Origin: Aradus depressus
Lineage: Eukaryota > Arthropoda > Insecta > Hemiptera > Aradidae
Length of the DNA: 64,000 nt
Reading direction: 5' to 3'
Assembly (NCBI GenBank): GCA_963662175.1
Contig: OY759216.1
Coordinates: 43,045,087 to 43,109,086 of the forward strand
The notes beneath the pieces are model-generated. The model saw only the letters and a list, made by a program, of their open reading frames with translations. It was not told where the DNA came from and ran no database searches. Positions within the stretch are counted from its first letter, which is position 1; every line of letters begins with the position of its first letter. The translations under genes were made by a program, and so were the position numbers. Positions 24,058 through 34,690 of the stretch are shown piece by piece.

Positions 24058-24242
24058 GGGGCGCTGGGAGCTAAGAGGTACCATGCTTGCTTATAGAGCT
24101 TAAGATCGCGGATTTTAAACCCGGCCTAGGCCCTTAGGTTTTTCATCAGGGAAGTAAAAAAACCTTAAGTAAGCCGTCCTTTGGATCGGACGTTAAGCGA
24201 TGGTCCCAAGCCAATATGATGTTAGCGACTCCTTAAAGACCA
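24058..24242 (+). mobile_element. Truncated SINE, telomere-tail family
   Basis: The head (GGGGCGCTGGGAGCTAAGAG) and a decayed box B (GATTTTAAACCC) lead into the body up to TTAAAGACC. The 3' half and the tail are absent. Confidence 0.75.
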
Positions 24243-24537
24243 TTTTTTTAAATCCATTATATCTATTCCTTATCGTATTCCTGCCTATATTTATTATTTT
24301 ATTTTAATTCATAACGAAAAAAAAATTTATAATTGACTTATTTATACATTTGTAACTGCAATGTAGATTTTTCTTCCAGGATTCTCCAGTTTTTTCATAT
24401 TCTGTGATTGTATAAATAAATCAATTATTACTTTATTGTTGTTATAAATAAAATAACCTATAAATATAGGGAAAATTACGTCAAGGGATACGACCCAATA
24501 CATATTTTTTTAATATTTATTTATTTCTTGCTACCTA

Positions 24538-25191
24538 CTTTTTTTTTTTTTTTGTCGTGGATGACTTGATTGGCGTTAGAGGGGAAGGCCACCCAGCGGT
24601 AGCTCCTCAGGGCGAAATTTAAAACAATGAATATTATGGTTATTATCAATGAATGGGGATTTTATGATTTTGTTTCAAGAAGTGGGGGGGTTGTAATTTG
24701 GGATTATATTAAGTCACGGTTCCACCTCCTCTTCAATCTCCTGGGAGGATTGTGTGGCAAGTGTGGTGAAGAAAGTGAGTGGATGTATGGATTTGGGTGT
24801 GAATGCAATTTGTTGTGAAAACGTCTGTAAAGGTCCTGAATTGTGTCGTGTACTGTGTTTATCATGAGGTCATTGTGAAGTGTTCTGTTACTTACGTATG
24901 GTGGGCATTGTGTAATGAGTCTCAGTGTTTTTGACTGGAAAACCTGGATACGTTTCAGGTTAGATATTTTTGCCGAACCGTAGATTTGTGGCCGTATATC
25001 CAGAGTGGCTTCAGTAGAAACGTGTAGCAGTTACGCTTTTGTGTTAAGGATAATTTTGAATGTCTGTGCAGAAGAGAATAAAGCATTTTAAATCGTTTGT
25101 TAAGTGTATTACGTAAGAGGCGTGTATGTGGGTTCCATGTCAGTCGTCTGTCCAGAGTAAGTCCCAAATATCTTACTGTGTTAGTTTGAGG

Positions 25192-25231
<40 letters not shown>

Positions 25232-25515
25232 GCTTTATGTACGGTGCATATTAGCCATGTCAATGTGTTGTATATAATTATTTAAGACATCCATGGCCCC
25301 GGGAGGGAGTTCTATCTACGAAATAAAACTCACTCCCGGACGGGATTCGAACCCGCAAACCATGGTGAGACCATGCGACCAAAGCCCTACGCTCTAGCCC
25401 GCACGGCCACCATGGCCCCCTGAGGGAGTTTGTTGTAGATAAAAACGGCGGGACATGTATCTCGTCTTAATGTAAATGTTATATGTTGTGATTTGTTCGT
25501 GTTGAGTTGCTGCCT
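24538..25515 (-). mobile_element. Jockey-like LINE 3' fragment, split by a SINE
   Basis: On the minus strand the reverse-transcriptase C-terminal region is recognisable: VRYLGLTLDRRLTW, then LLKPLWIYG, and after a frame break VFQSKTLRLIT and YVSNRTLHNDL. These are hallmark strings of jockey-clade ORF2 proteins. The 3' end carries a poly-A tail, seen as poly-T at about 24538-24553. The coding region is broken by frame changes and by a SINE at 25198-25420. Upstream coding resumes to about 25515, where the element is 5'-truncated. Confidence 0.8.
25198..25420 (-). mobile_element. Poly-A-tailed tRNA-derived SINE inside a LINE
   Basis: The 11-bp target duplication TGAGGGAGTTT (25187-25197 and 25421-25431) brackets it. 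Minus orientation: the head contains box A-like GTGGCCGTGCGGGCTAGAG and box B GGGTTCGAATCCC. The body ends CACCGTACATAAAGCC, and a poly-A tail of about 30 bases appears as poly-T from 25198. This is a second SINE family, distinct from the telomere-tail family. Other copies are at 33776, 50168 and 50697. Confidence 0.9.
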
Positions 25516-25719
25516 ACTTGACCTCTTTTTTTAATATATTTTTTGGTTAGTCTATTTTATTATAATAAAATAGAAGTATATAAAGGGAAGGCGGTTGTCC
25601 GTCAATGACCACGAAACGCACTAATTGTACTTGACCTTGAACGACAGGGTCGCTCTTATTCTATTACAGGGAGCGGCAAGGTTTTTTTGATATCGGACGA
25701 TACTTTTCATCGAATTTCT

Positions 25720-25925
25720 TTTTTCCCCAACTATACAAAGTATAGGAGAAGTTATGTATTCGGTCAAAAATTCGATGCGGAGTTTTCAACGAAATTTCAT
25801 GTTTTCCGAAACCATGATTCCAAAAATGAAAAAAAAAAAAAATCTGTCTATGTCTTTGTGTCTGTAAACACGATAACTCCCAATAGAACGAATTCATAAC
25901 TGGAGTTTCCGTATAACTGGAGAAG
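25720..25925 (+). repeat. Interspersed ACTTCCCC-end repeat, left-end fragment
   Basis: The left end reads CCCCAACTATACAAAGTATA, GGAGAAGTTATGTATTCGGT and ATTCGATGCGGAGTTTTCAA. It is truncated after CACGATAACTCCC. Confidence 0.7.
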
Positions 25926-26840
25926 TAAAATGTAATAATATAAAGTGAATACTAAATATCCTGCTCTCCCCAGAGTTGTTGACTTGTTGAACTGCAGGAC
26001 AAGTTTATTGACAATGAGTTATCTCTAGTTCGGACAACAAATGGTTCAATGGAATGCTAATGATGAGGTTGCCAAGTTACCGTATAAACCCTCCTAAGTA
26101 AACCTGACGCTAATCAACTAGATCTACAGTCTAGTTAACAAACTAATCACCAGGTTACCTCTAATGTAGTCATTGGCGTAGCTAGCATTATCAGGGGGCG
26201 GCCAGTCAACACGACCCAGATGATAAAACAATAGTTTACATTTCACAATCATATTTTCAGTTTAAGTTTAATTAAACTTAATAATTAACAATCAGGTACC
26301 ATACACAAAATATTAGTATTTTATAACAAAATAATCAACATAAAAAACCAACTATTAAAATATATTTATACAATAAGTAGTAGTAGTAAGTATCTCAATT
26401 AAATAAGCCTTAATTTTCTTTTTTTTCAGCAAATCGGCCCAACACTTTTTCGTCTGAAATTTATTTTCCTCTATTCCATTCTCGTTCAGCTGATAGCACT
26501 AAATGTACTCTAAAAAAAAACAATTATTTTCCCTTTTTACGGCTTTCATTGAATACATTCTAAAATATGCAGTTAGTCTTAATAGTCTTTTTATTTTAGA
26601 TAAACATTGCACCGCCGTGAGGAGTTTTTGGGAGAGATTTTGAAATTGCCACGGGTTTTGTTGAGACACATACGATGATGCATTCGGTAAACTCTCAACT
26701 TCGCCGATTAGCAGCAGTCGTTGGAGTTCAAACTTTTAGAAAGCATTATTTGAATCCGAATAACGTTTGACTGGGAACTGAAGCTTTCAATATCCTTGTC
26801 TTGACTGTAATGTTTGTCCGTGGTGGAGTTGTCGTTATAT
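25926..26840. other. AT-rich intergenic sequence
   Basis: I see no gene and no member of the repeat families found elsewhere in the window. Confidence 0.3.
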
Positions 26841-26842
26841 AT

Positions 26843-27395
26843 TACTAGCAGTAATACCCGGCGTTGCCCGGGGAACTTTGACTTTTCTCTCAATATCTCC
26901 TATAAGGCTATTCAGTTCCTCGACAGTACATTCATGATGTTATAATTTTCAATTATTCATACGGAATAAGGCTTATAGTCCTTCAACTGTAGTAACGCTA
27001 GTTTTGGAGCTAAAACTAATTTATTCAAAAAGATTTCTCATTAATCGTTGCAATGGTTTTCGAGTTACAAAGATTGCGTGAGTGGATGCTGGGATGGACC
27101 AGGGGTTGATTAAAAAATATACCTTAACCTTCCGGTAGATAAAACTTATCTATTCAAAAAGATTCCTCATTAATCATTGCAGTGGTTTTTGAGTTACAAA
27201 GATTGCGAGGGGTGGATGCTGGGATGGACCAGATATTGAGGTACTAATACGCCTATAACCTTCCACAGACGATGACGAACAAATTAAAAAAAAAATTAAT
27301 CAAATCCATCAAGCCGTTCGTGAGTTATAGCGGTACAACGCACAGACATTTTCAGCTTTATCTATATGATAATTTATTTTTAATTAGGGACATTA
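26843..27395 (+). repeat. Repeat of the 'ACTAGC..ACCCGGCGTTGCCCGGG' type
   Basis: The left boundary, TACTAGCAGTAATACCCGGC followed by GTTGCCCGGGG, is a motif common at one end of old insect interspersed repeats. The right part reads GAGTTATAGCGGTACAACGC and ends in TCAGCTTTATCTATAT. Two internal copies of a ~122-bp unit (TTATTCAAAAAGATT.CTCAT ... GAGTTACAAAGATTGCG) lie at about 27021 and 27143. The element class cannot be fixed from one copy. Confidence 0.5.
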
Positions 27396-27440
27396 GAGCA
27401 CACTTTTCTGGTGGGAGGGGGGGGGGCGTGCCCACCCCTG

Positions 27441-27566
27441 TCTCCTCACAGATTGTCACAGTTATTGGGTATATAGGATTGTCACAGTTATATGGGTATA
27501 TAGGATTGTCACAGTTATATGGGTATATAGGATTGTCACAGTTATATGGGTATATAGGATTGTCGG
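27441..27566 (+). repeat. 27-bp minisatellite, about 4.5 copies
   Basis: The unit ATTGTCACAGTTATATGGGT + ATATAGG repeats almost perfectly. Because 27 is a multiple of 3, it gives a 9-residue repeat (GYIGLSQLY) in one frame. That explains a spurious 121-codon open frame at 27272-27637. Confidence 0.92.
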
Positions 27567-27627
27567 AGTTATTTTTAAATTTTAATGTACAATGTCATGT
27601 TGATACATTCATTACTGTTAGTTATTG

Positions 27628-27733
27628 TGACTCATAAACAGGCTTTAACTATAAGATCATATCGCCTACTACCAGAGCACTCTTTCATCGACATGAGCCC
27701 GACTCTACAGATGAAGTCCTAAATTATGCCCTG
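27628..27733 (-). mobile_element. SINE fragment, telomere-tail family
   Basis: The tail-proximal body only (GACTCATAAACAGGCTTTAAC ... GAGCCCGACTCTAC) is present in minus orientation and is degenerate. Confidence 0.65.
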
Positions 27734-27894
27734 TGATACAACGGCAGTTATTAGAGTTTTTGTGTTAAACCATCCATAATTAATCTGAGTCATCCTGATA
27801 GCCTTTGACTTTAGTCAACGTTTGAAACGTTGACTACCACAGACGAACAAAGAGCAGAACAAGAAAAACAGAAAAGTTGTGGAGTTGAGAACTG

Positions 27895-28150
27895 ATAATT
27901 GCGTGAAACTTCTATTGAGAGTTGCGATAATAAAAATCATAAGAATTACATCAAAAGATATGGTAGCTGCAGAGGCGCGTTATCATAAATCTTGTTATCT
28001 TAGCTATACAATGCCTGATAAACTTAAATATATTGAAGCAGTGTAAGACAAGAGAATATATATTCGAATCCAAGAGTTAACTCTAAAAGTTTCTCAACTA
28101 ATTGAGTACTTACAGGATGATATTTACGAAATAAGAGACCTAGAAATATT
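27895..28150 (+). other. Possible TE-derived coding remnant
   Basis: One frame reads ITSKDMVAAEARYHKSCYLS, followed by a stop and then a further open stretch. The 'VAAEARYHKSCY' pattern recalls a zinc-binding motif common in transposon-associated insect proteins. It is too short and broken to assign. Confidence 0.3.
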
Positions 28151-28158
28151 TCAGTCAT

Positions 28159-28496
28159 CTTTTTACTTCCCCAGTTATAAGAAGTATAGGGGAAGTTTTG
28201 TAATCGCTAAAAATTCGATGCGAAGTATTCATGTTTTCCGACCTCTAGATCTGTCTGCCTGGAAACACAATAACTCCCAATAGAGTAAATGTATCGACAA
28301 GAATTTTTATATTTAAAGTAAAACCCAATGAGGACATAACCTGTCAAATTTCAGTGACATCGCCCGAAGGAGGGGGAGGTTCAGGGAAGTCGGCTTTAAA
28401 AAACTGCCGACGTAATGAATGTATTGACACAAAACTTAATATGAGGTTTTAGTAGCCCCTATGTGAGTCAAATATTAAAAATTAGCGCAAACGGTC

Positions 28497-28500
<4 letters not shown>
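28159..28500 (+). repeat. Interspersed ACTTCCCC-end repeat, left part
   Basis: It begins ACTTCCCCAGTTATAAGAAG, then GGGGAAGTTTTGTAATCG. It runs through internal units to AAACGGTCGAC, where a LINE poly-T tract interrupts it. Confidence 0.7.
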
Positions 28501-28530
<30 letters not shown>

Positions 28531-29680
28531 TCAATATCTTTAAATCCTCACAAAATAAGACAAATGATAAATAGGCTACCTCCTCCCAGAAGATGGAGTC
28601 TGAGTGCGGGAGGGGAGCAGTCAGCTAGGACTGTACAATCACTGTTAATAATTAAACATATTGTTCCATCTTTGAATATATCAATAGTATATGAATATTA
28701 ATAATATATCAACAGAAAAGCAAATTTATATACTTAGATATAATCAACAATAATGATGAGAATGGAGTCGATAAATTAATAAAGTAGGTACATATTAAGA
28801 TAGAAGAATCCCTAAGAATAAAGAAAAAAAGAATACTAATGTAGAAAAGCAATACAAAAAAAAGAAAGAGAAAAAAATAAATAAATAAATAAAAATAGAA
28901 TCTTTAGTAAAAAGAAAAAAATGAGAAAAGAAAAAGTGACTAAAATAAGAAATATTACCATAATATAGAAGAAAAATAAAATTTAAATAAATTAATAATA
29001 AAAAGCTGATGGAATGAAGTGGGGGAATAGAGTTTTGGAGGGGGAGAGAGAAAGGTAATTGACTAATTCGTTCTGGGGAAGTACATTGCCAGTGAAATAG
29101 GATTCAAAACTGTATAAATAATATAAACAACAAACAAATGTGCTAGACACTCCCAAGGCACTGAGTTGCACTGTCACTGTCACTGCTGCAGCTAAGGAGG
29201 TCTCTGGGTCATTGTCGCTTAAGGCGTCGTTGGGCAAGTGTGGCAGAATTGAGGGTATATCTGGATTTAGCAACTTCGATGACGTAGGGAATGCTGAGGT
29301 CAGTATGTAGGGTCTTGTTGGAAACATTGTACGGAGCATTGGCAAAGGATTTATTGAAGGGATTGTATCCTCTGAAGATTGGAAGCCAAAGTCTATAAAT
29401 CCATATCGTTTTTAGCACTGCGTTGTATATAAGTCTTTTCATTTTCAAAATTAATTTAGATCTTTTGTTTAGTAGTCTAACAGTTTGTAGCGTCAGTTCA
29501 TTTTTTGTCGTCAGTTTCGTGGGAGGATTCGTTAGTCGTTTGTCGAGTATGACGCTAAGATAACGGACATCAAGAGATGGGGTTATTGTCAAGGTACACT
29601 GGAGGGCAGGTATATTTGCGACGGAGAATAAAGATGTTAACTGACTGCTTGTCATTCATCTTCACTCTCCACTTTTAAAG
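28501..29680 (-). mobile_element. Jockey-like LINE 3' fragment
   Basis: On the minus strand, 29655-29209 encodes a jockey-type ORF2 C-terminus (VRYLSVILDKRLT, AVLKTIWIY, YNVSNKTLHTDLSIP, ending LAQRRLKRQ). A 3' UTR and a poly-A tail, seen as poly-T at 28501-28528, follow. Inside the 3' UTR, about 29025-29095 resembles the right end of the ACTTCCCC family (TTAATTGACTAATTCG-like, CTGGGGAAGTACATTGCC). The element is 5'-truncated at about 29680. Confidence 0.75.
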
Positions 29681-29744
29681 TTGATTGTAGGGTATATATT
29701 TCACTAGATCATTTGACTTACGATTTTCTACTTACAAACTATGT

Positions 29745-29965
29745 GAGGTCTAAAATCGGTCGAAGGGAAGAAAGGAATGGGAGAAGGGGACCTCGCCTCA
29801 AATACCACCAATAACTGCCGATATAATGAATGTATCGACACAACATTTAGTATAAGCCACGATATGAGTTAAATATTGAGTTTTATTCCATTAGTCGATT
29901 GGCTTTGTAGGGAGTGCAAAAACGTAATCGATTAATTCGTACTGTGGAAGTACATAGGAAATAAT
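29745..29965 (+). repeat. Interspersed ACTTCCCC-family fragment, right part
   Basis: Internal unit sequence (TGCCGATATAATGAATGTAT) and the right end (CGATTAATTCGTACTG, GGAAGTACATAGG) are present. Confidence 0.65.
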
Positions 29966-30257
29966 CTTCTCAATATACGAACTGCCATCGATGTATCACA
30001 AAGTTAGGATGTTGAATTGTAATAAGGATAAAACCTACCTTAAAGCTATATCCAAGTGGTAAAGGAAGACAGGTAACTGCACCCCGACGTGCGAGCACGC
30101 AAGCTGGCACCTGGATGTCCAGGGGTAGACTGGGCAGCAACATTCCTGTCAAACATTCCAAAAGTATTACTACAATCAAATTAGGTTTTTACTTGGAATT
30201 CGATGTTGAATATTCACCGGAACTTCATCTTTCCGACCCAAAAATAAAAAAGAAACG

Positions 30258-30375
30258 GGGTCATTGCTTAACGTCTTATCCGAAGGACGGCGTTCTCGAT
30301 GTTTTTCTCTTCTCAAATAAAAATCTAAAAGCCTCTGCCGGGTTTCGAACCCGCGATCATGAGCCCAGTAAGCAA
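30258..30375 (-). mobile_element. SINE head fragment, telomere-tail family, followed by poly-C
   Basis: The head and adjacent body are in minus orientation (TTGCTTAACGTCTTATCCGA, GGGTTTCGAACCCGCGAT). The box A part is replaced by a poly-C run at about 30376-30397. Confidence 0.65.
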
Positions 30376-30439
30376 CCCCCCCCCCCCCCCCCCCCCCTCT
30401 CCTCTATAACCGTTGCTATTGGTGGTAAACATCTTTAAA

Positions 30440-32615
30440 AAATAATAGCGTCTCATGAAAGTAAGATTCGAAATTAGGTTGGGGAATTTTCAGACGAATT
30501 TATCTTCGGTAATAAATGTCATACTCAGTGATGAATCATATGAAAAAACGTTAATTTAAATATAGTTTACAAAAATATTTGTTTAAATAATTTATATTTT
30601 AATTAATTTGTCTTTCTCGTCAGATGTAAAGCTCTGATCATGCTTCCTTTTTTATGCTTATATGTTAATGTAATTTTAATATTTTCTCAGCAGTCAGTTC
30701 TGCTGTCAATCAATGTTGTCACGTGTGTATATTTTTTTCCCGAAAGAATTGTTTTGTATTGAAAAGATTTTTTAGAACGAATAGAAAATTAATTTTTTGA
30801 TAATTAAGAAAATAATTTCAAAATATAAAAACAATTTTTCAGATTGGAATTAACTGCAAATCACACAGTTCTTGGAAAACGATTTGGAAACAAAGATAAA
30901 CGTTAACGTGGTAACACTGGTGTAAATTGACTCCATTGTAGTTGAGAAATTCCATAATGTATATAATTTTTTTGTTTTTTCAGTTATTAATATCTAACAG
31001 AATTGAATACATAGTTGAATGTTTCTTTATAATTTTTTAATATTTTTGAATTTAATTTAATTTGTTTTTGTTTATACTAAGTTATTTTCTTTTCATCTTC
31101 AAGGTACATTATGCATTCATCTAATTCTTTTTTTTCTTTTCTATGTGCTATGTACTAGTTATATTTTTTTTTTGTAGCAAATATTTAACAATTGTCTGTT
31201 GTTATATTTCATTAATTATTAAGTATATATTTCTATCTTATACCATTACTCGCTGATATTTCCATTTAAAAGCAGTAATGTTGCATTCCATATACATATG
31301 TATGTATATATAATAGGATTATTTAAAAAATAAAAACCAGGTTTGAATAGAAGACTGAGTTTAACCGAATAGTTTCCATGTCAGCGAATCCTAATTAATC
31401 TTTTTTAAAGATGTTTAGAGGTACTTTATTTCGACAAGCATGACGTGGGGATCTCGATGGTGGGGTGGATAGCACTTTTGCCTACCAATCAAGCAACCGA
31501 GTCCCATCGGTATCAATATTTCTTCCGGCTAGTGCTGGTCGTTTGGAAGACAACCTGTAGATAGCCCGTCACTATTAACCAAAGTAGTTGAACGACAAAA
31601 AATGAAAATAAAATAAATCCGATATTGACTTTCAAAATTGCTTAACGTAACCGTAGTATTTTTTGAAACGCTTATAGTTACTATGAAGCTTCCAGCTGGT
31701 CAATTTTTCTGAAACTATTATTATTATATATTGTCGGAAGAAAACACGATATCTTCCCTGCAAACTCAATTTACGAGAAACTTAAACAAATATTTCTTCA
31801 ACGGCGTTTTTTTTTTTCTTTTAATTTTAACGATTATCAGAAGAATTTGTTTTGTCCTCTGAAACTTGCAATTGTGAGATATATAATATTTCTCATTATT
31901 TTCTCCAACGATCACTGATGAGTGTAGGTACTATTTGCCAATGCACGAAATGTTTCTGAACAAAAGCGTCATTTCTGCGTCACATCTCGGCCGGACAAGT
32001 ACTATTTGTTTATTTGTTGCCATGGAAACACACACACAGCTGATGATTCTGCACTCTGGATTATAACTATATATCCTTAATAAGTCATCCATAGTACATT
32101 TTGAATACTTTAGTGCAATAGCAAACAGTCAAGAGCGGAACACAAAAAAATAAATAAGAAATCATTAATTACCTGATAATCACAGTATGTTGATGACGAA
32201 TAAAGGAAAAATACCGTGAAAATTCACTTTGACGAACCATGTGGAGTAAAAAAGAAAAGATAAAATCAAAAATGGACAGAAATCATTATAAAATTAGTTC
32301 TTGAATGCAGAAAATGAGTAACAGAGTGGACCTTGACGAACACAACACTGACGCCACTTACAGAGATCTGACACTAAACCAACTTAAACTTCTGTCACCT
32401 TGACCTCCTTACTTTAATTATATATTTGCAGTTACATAAATCAATTGTCGCTAACATTTCCCGTAAGATTTACTTTGAGGTTATCTTCATTGTTATCCTC
32501 TGATAACTTATCATTCCAAAAGTTCTGTTATGTCAAATTCTGGTTGAAGATTTGTGGAAAGTTCTTCATACTTATCAGATTGTTACTTTGTCATTATTTT
32601 TCTCAAATTGAAAAT
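30440..32615. other. AT-rich intergenic sequence upstream of NUDT14
   Basis: No coding sequence is supported. A possible SINE-like head (GGGGATCTCGATGGTGGGGT ... AACCGAGTCCCATCGG) lies at about 31447-31512. The promoter of the NUDT14 gene presumably lies in the right part, but I see no distinctive core elements. Confidence 0.35.
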
Positions 32616-33236
32616 ATGCTAAATATATCACAGTTAAGGTTAACTTCTTTAACTAATTCACAGTATGTCATTCCGTTTAGAGTGCAGTATGTACAAAATA
32701 ATGTACCCAAGATTTGGGATCTTGTTCAGAGTCATAGTAGCGTAGCAATTATTATCTACAATGTGACTCGAAAAGTACTTGTTTGTGTGAAACAATTTCG
32801 TCCAGGCGTTTACCTTAACAGTATTCCAGATGAAGATAAAGTTGAAGGAATTGATACAGTTAAGTATCCTCCAAGTTTGGGCGTTACTTTGGAGTTTTGT
32901 GCTGGTATAATTGACAAAAATAAACCAATTGAAGAGATAGCTGTTGAGGAGGTATTGGAAGAGTGTGGTTATCAAGTAAAAGCGTCTGATCTGGAGAAGG
33001 TTCAAACGTTCAGATGTGCCGTGGGCACTTCTGGGGACTTGCAGACTCTCTTCTACACCGAAGTTGAGGACGGTATGAAGGTGAGTGAGGGGGGTGGTGT
33101 GGAGCAAGAACTTATTGAAGTGACAGAACTCAATTTGGAAGAGGCCAAGACAATACTCAAGTCCTCCTCACCCGTAGTCCCTGGAGAGTTTCTGTACGCC
33201 CTTCTCTGGTTTTTTACTAATAAAATAAATACATGA
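32616..33236 (+). CDS. NUDT14: Nudix hydrolase, NUDT14-like (UDP-sugar diphosphatase)
   Basis: It encodes 206 residues in one exon. Family members hydrolyse UDP-glucose and ADP-ribose to UMP or AMP plus sugar phosphate in the cytosol. The order of conserved segments matches animal NUDT14: N-terminal strand block, IWDLVQSHSSVAI, VCVKQFRPGVYL, then GVTLEFCAGI. A relaxed Nudix box follows (AGIIDKN ... EEVLEECGY). The metal-binding EExxEE core is kept, but the usual Arg is Glu and the first Glu position is Lys; vertebrate NUDT14 is also relaxed here. Downstream are VGTSGDLQTLFYTEV and a C-terminal LYALLWF helix. I chose ATG 32616 because it gives the length and N-terminus of the family; the frame is open further upstream only from a TTG. 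AATAAA occurs just before the stop. The absence of introns could mean a retrocopy, but the frame is intact. Confidence 0.93.
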   Translation: MLNISQLRLTSLTNSQYVIPFRVQYVQNNVPKIWDLVQSHSSVAIIIYNVTRKVLVCVKQFRPGVYLNSIPDEDKVEGIDTVKYPPSLGVTLEFCAGIIDKNKPIEEIAVEEVLEECGYQVKASDLEKVQTFRCAVGTSGDLQTLFYTEVEDGMKVSEGGGVEQELIEVTELNLEEAKTILKSSSPVVPGEFLYALLWFFTNKINT

Positions 33237-33590
33237 CAGCTTATAATGTTGAACTGGGAAATTTAATTTAATAATGAAGAATTGCTTTCTGTTCATGACA
33301 TTCCTATTCGTTGTACACCCAATCAGGCATTTTCAAAACTATAAACAAGAATTTTTTTATAGATAACTAGCCGGAGTATATTTACACATTTTGATGATAA
33401 GTCACATGATAAGTACATCCTCCCTCTACTATAGAATATCTTTATTATTATTCAACAAAACAAGTATTTTTTCATATCAATATTTGTCCACATTCTGCCA
33501 TCAAAGTTAAGGTTTATCCAAACATAATAACAAAAAAATGAGGGCCAGTACTAGAGTATACTTATCTCAGTATTAATACTACAATACACT
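33237..33590. other. 3' flank of NUDT14, AT-rich
   Basis: No further coding sequence was seen. This is presumably 3' UTR and intergenic DNA. Confidence 0.35.
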
Positions 33591-33726
33591 ATCGCCTACT
33601 ACCCAGCTAGCTCTGATGGACATGAGTACGACCATAAGTCCGAAATTTTGCCTAACCAGCTTTATTCACTTAGGGTAGGAGTCTTTAACGAGTACCTGAC
33701 ATCGTACAGGCTCGGGACCATCGCCT
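33591..33726 (-). mobile_element. SINE fragment, telomere-tail family
   Basis: Body sequence is in minus orientation (ATCGCCTACTACC ... GAGTACCTGACATCGTACAG). The head and tail are missing. Confidence 0.7.
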
Positions 33727-33775
33727 GTATATATTCTGCCAATTAATAAAATAGAATTTGTTTAATGTTTAAAAG

Positions 33776-33980
33776 TTTTTTTTTTTTTTTGTTTATTGGC
33801 CTCATGTGTGATACAAAACAGCCATGCGACTATAATGATGTTATTTATTATTTACACAACATCCGGGGCTTGGGAGGGAGTTCTATGTATGAAATAAAAC
33901 TCTCCCTGACGAACTGGAACCCGCAAATCCTGGTAGCCATGCGTCTAAAACCCTACGCTCTAGCCTGCACGGTCCTGTTA
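33776..33980 (-). mobile_element. Poly-A-tailed SINE (second family), diverged
   Basis: The poly-T start at 33776, body (CTCATGTG.GATAC..AACAGCCATG), CGGGGCTTGGGAGGGAGTTC and a decayed head match the copy at 25198-25420. Confidence 0.8.
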
Positions 33981-34419
33981 AAAATTAACTGTTAGAATTA
34001 TATAGACCCAGAGATAAATTCATTTCAGAAAACAATCTAATCGTTCTTTCCTCACTTTTCTTCTTATTAAGAGCTCACAAATTACATTTCATGATTTGAG
34101 GATATATCTGAAAGAATCCAATTTTCCTCTTGTCTGTCTTTTTAGCAAAACAGTACGGAGTCTCCGGTTGTGTGAAAAATCTTCACATGTACATGACAAA
34201 AGAATCTGTACTGCTTTACTAAAAATACCAAAGGTAGGGTCAACGTGTTACTTATTCGGATACATGATAAAATTTGTTATAATATTATGTGAAAAGCCAT
34301 TTCTCAAAACCTGAGAAGCTGTCCTGGTTCACTGAAAGGACCGAAGGGAGGGTTCAGTATCGTAGTATCAATACTTTTTCATTATTGTTCTTTATTGTGT
34401 TGGGTGCACCCGTCGTGTC

Positions 34420-34690
34420 TGTAGAGGAGCTCGGGATCTGACTAGTCCCTAAAGTGAGGTTATGGTGGACCAACGTGTGGCGATCGGTAGTCGCCCTAGC
34501 CCGTCACACCGCCTTTTTCTGCTCCCGCCAGGAGCCGACAAACCGGCTGAACACTGGGTAACCGGTCTCCGTCACCAGCTGCCGCAGATCCAGTCCCAGG
34601 TATGATCCGGTCCCGCGAATTAACTCCACCCTGGCCTGGTCATACAACGGGCAGTCAAAGACTACATGCTACCCCCATATGAACAGTTTG
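34420..34690 (-). mobile_element. LINE ORF2 C-terminal fragment
   Basis: The minus strand has an uninterrupted GC-rich frame ending at TGA 34504-34506. It reads VFDCPLYDQARVELI, LRQLVTETGY and FVGSWREQKKAV. This is the typical cysteine-containing C-terminus of R1/I-type LINE proteins (H-VxxxCPxY-xxR). Base composition is strikingly higher in GC than in the neighbourhood, which suggests recent arrival. Only this fragment is present. Confidence 0.6.

Noticed and set aside
27272..27637. 121-codon open reading frame
   Set aside because: It is explained by a 27-bp tandem repeat whose period is divisible by three.
32445..32615. 57-residue N-terminal extension of the NUDT14 frame
   Set aside because: It begins at a TTG and adds sequence without a counterpart in NUDT14. 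ATG 32616 gives the expected family start and length.
32616..33236. NUDT14 as a processed pseudogene
   Set aside because: It lacks introns, but the frame is intact, key motifs are kept and no poly-A tail or target duplication is visible.
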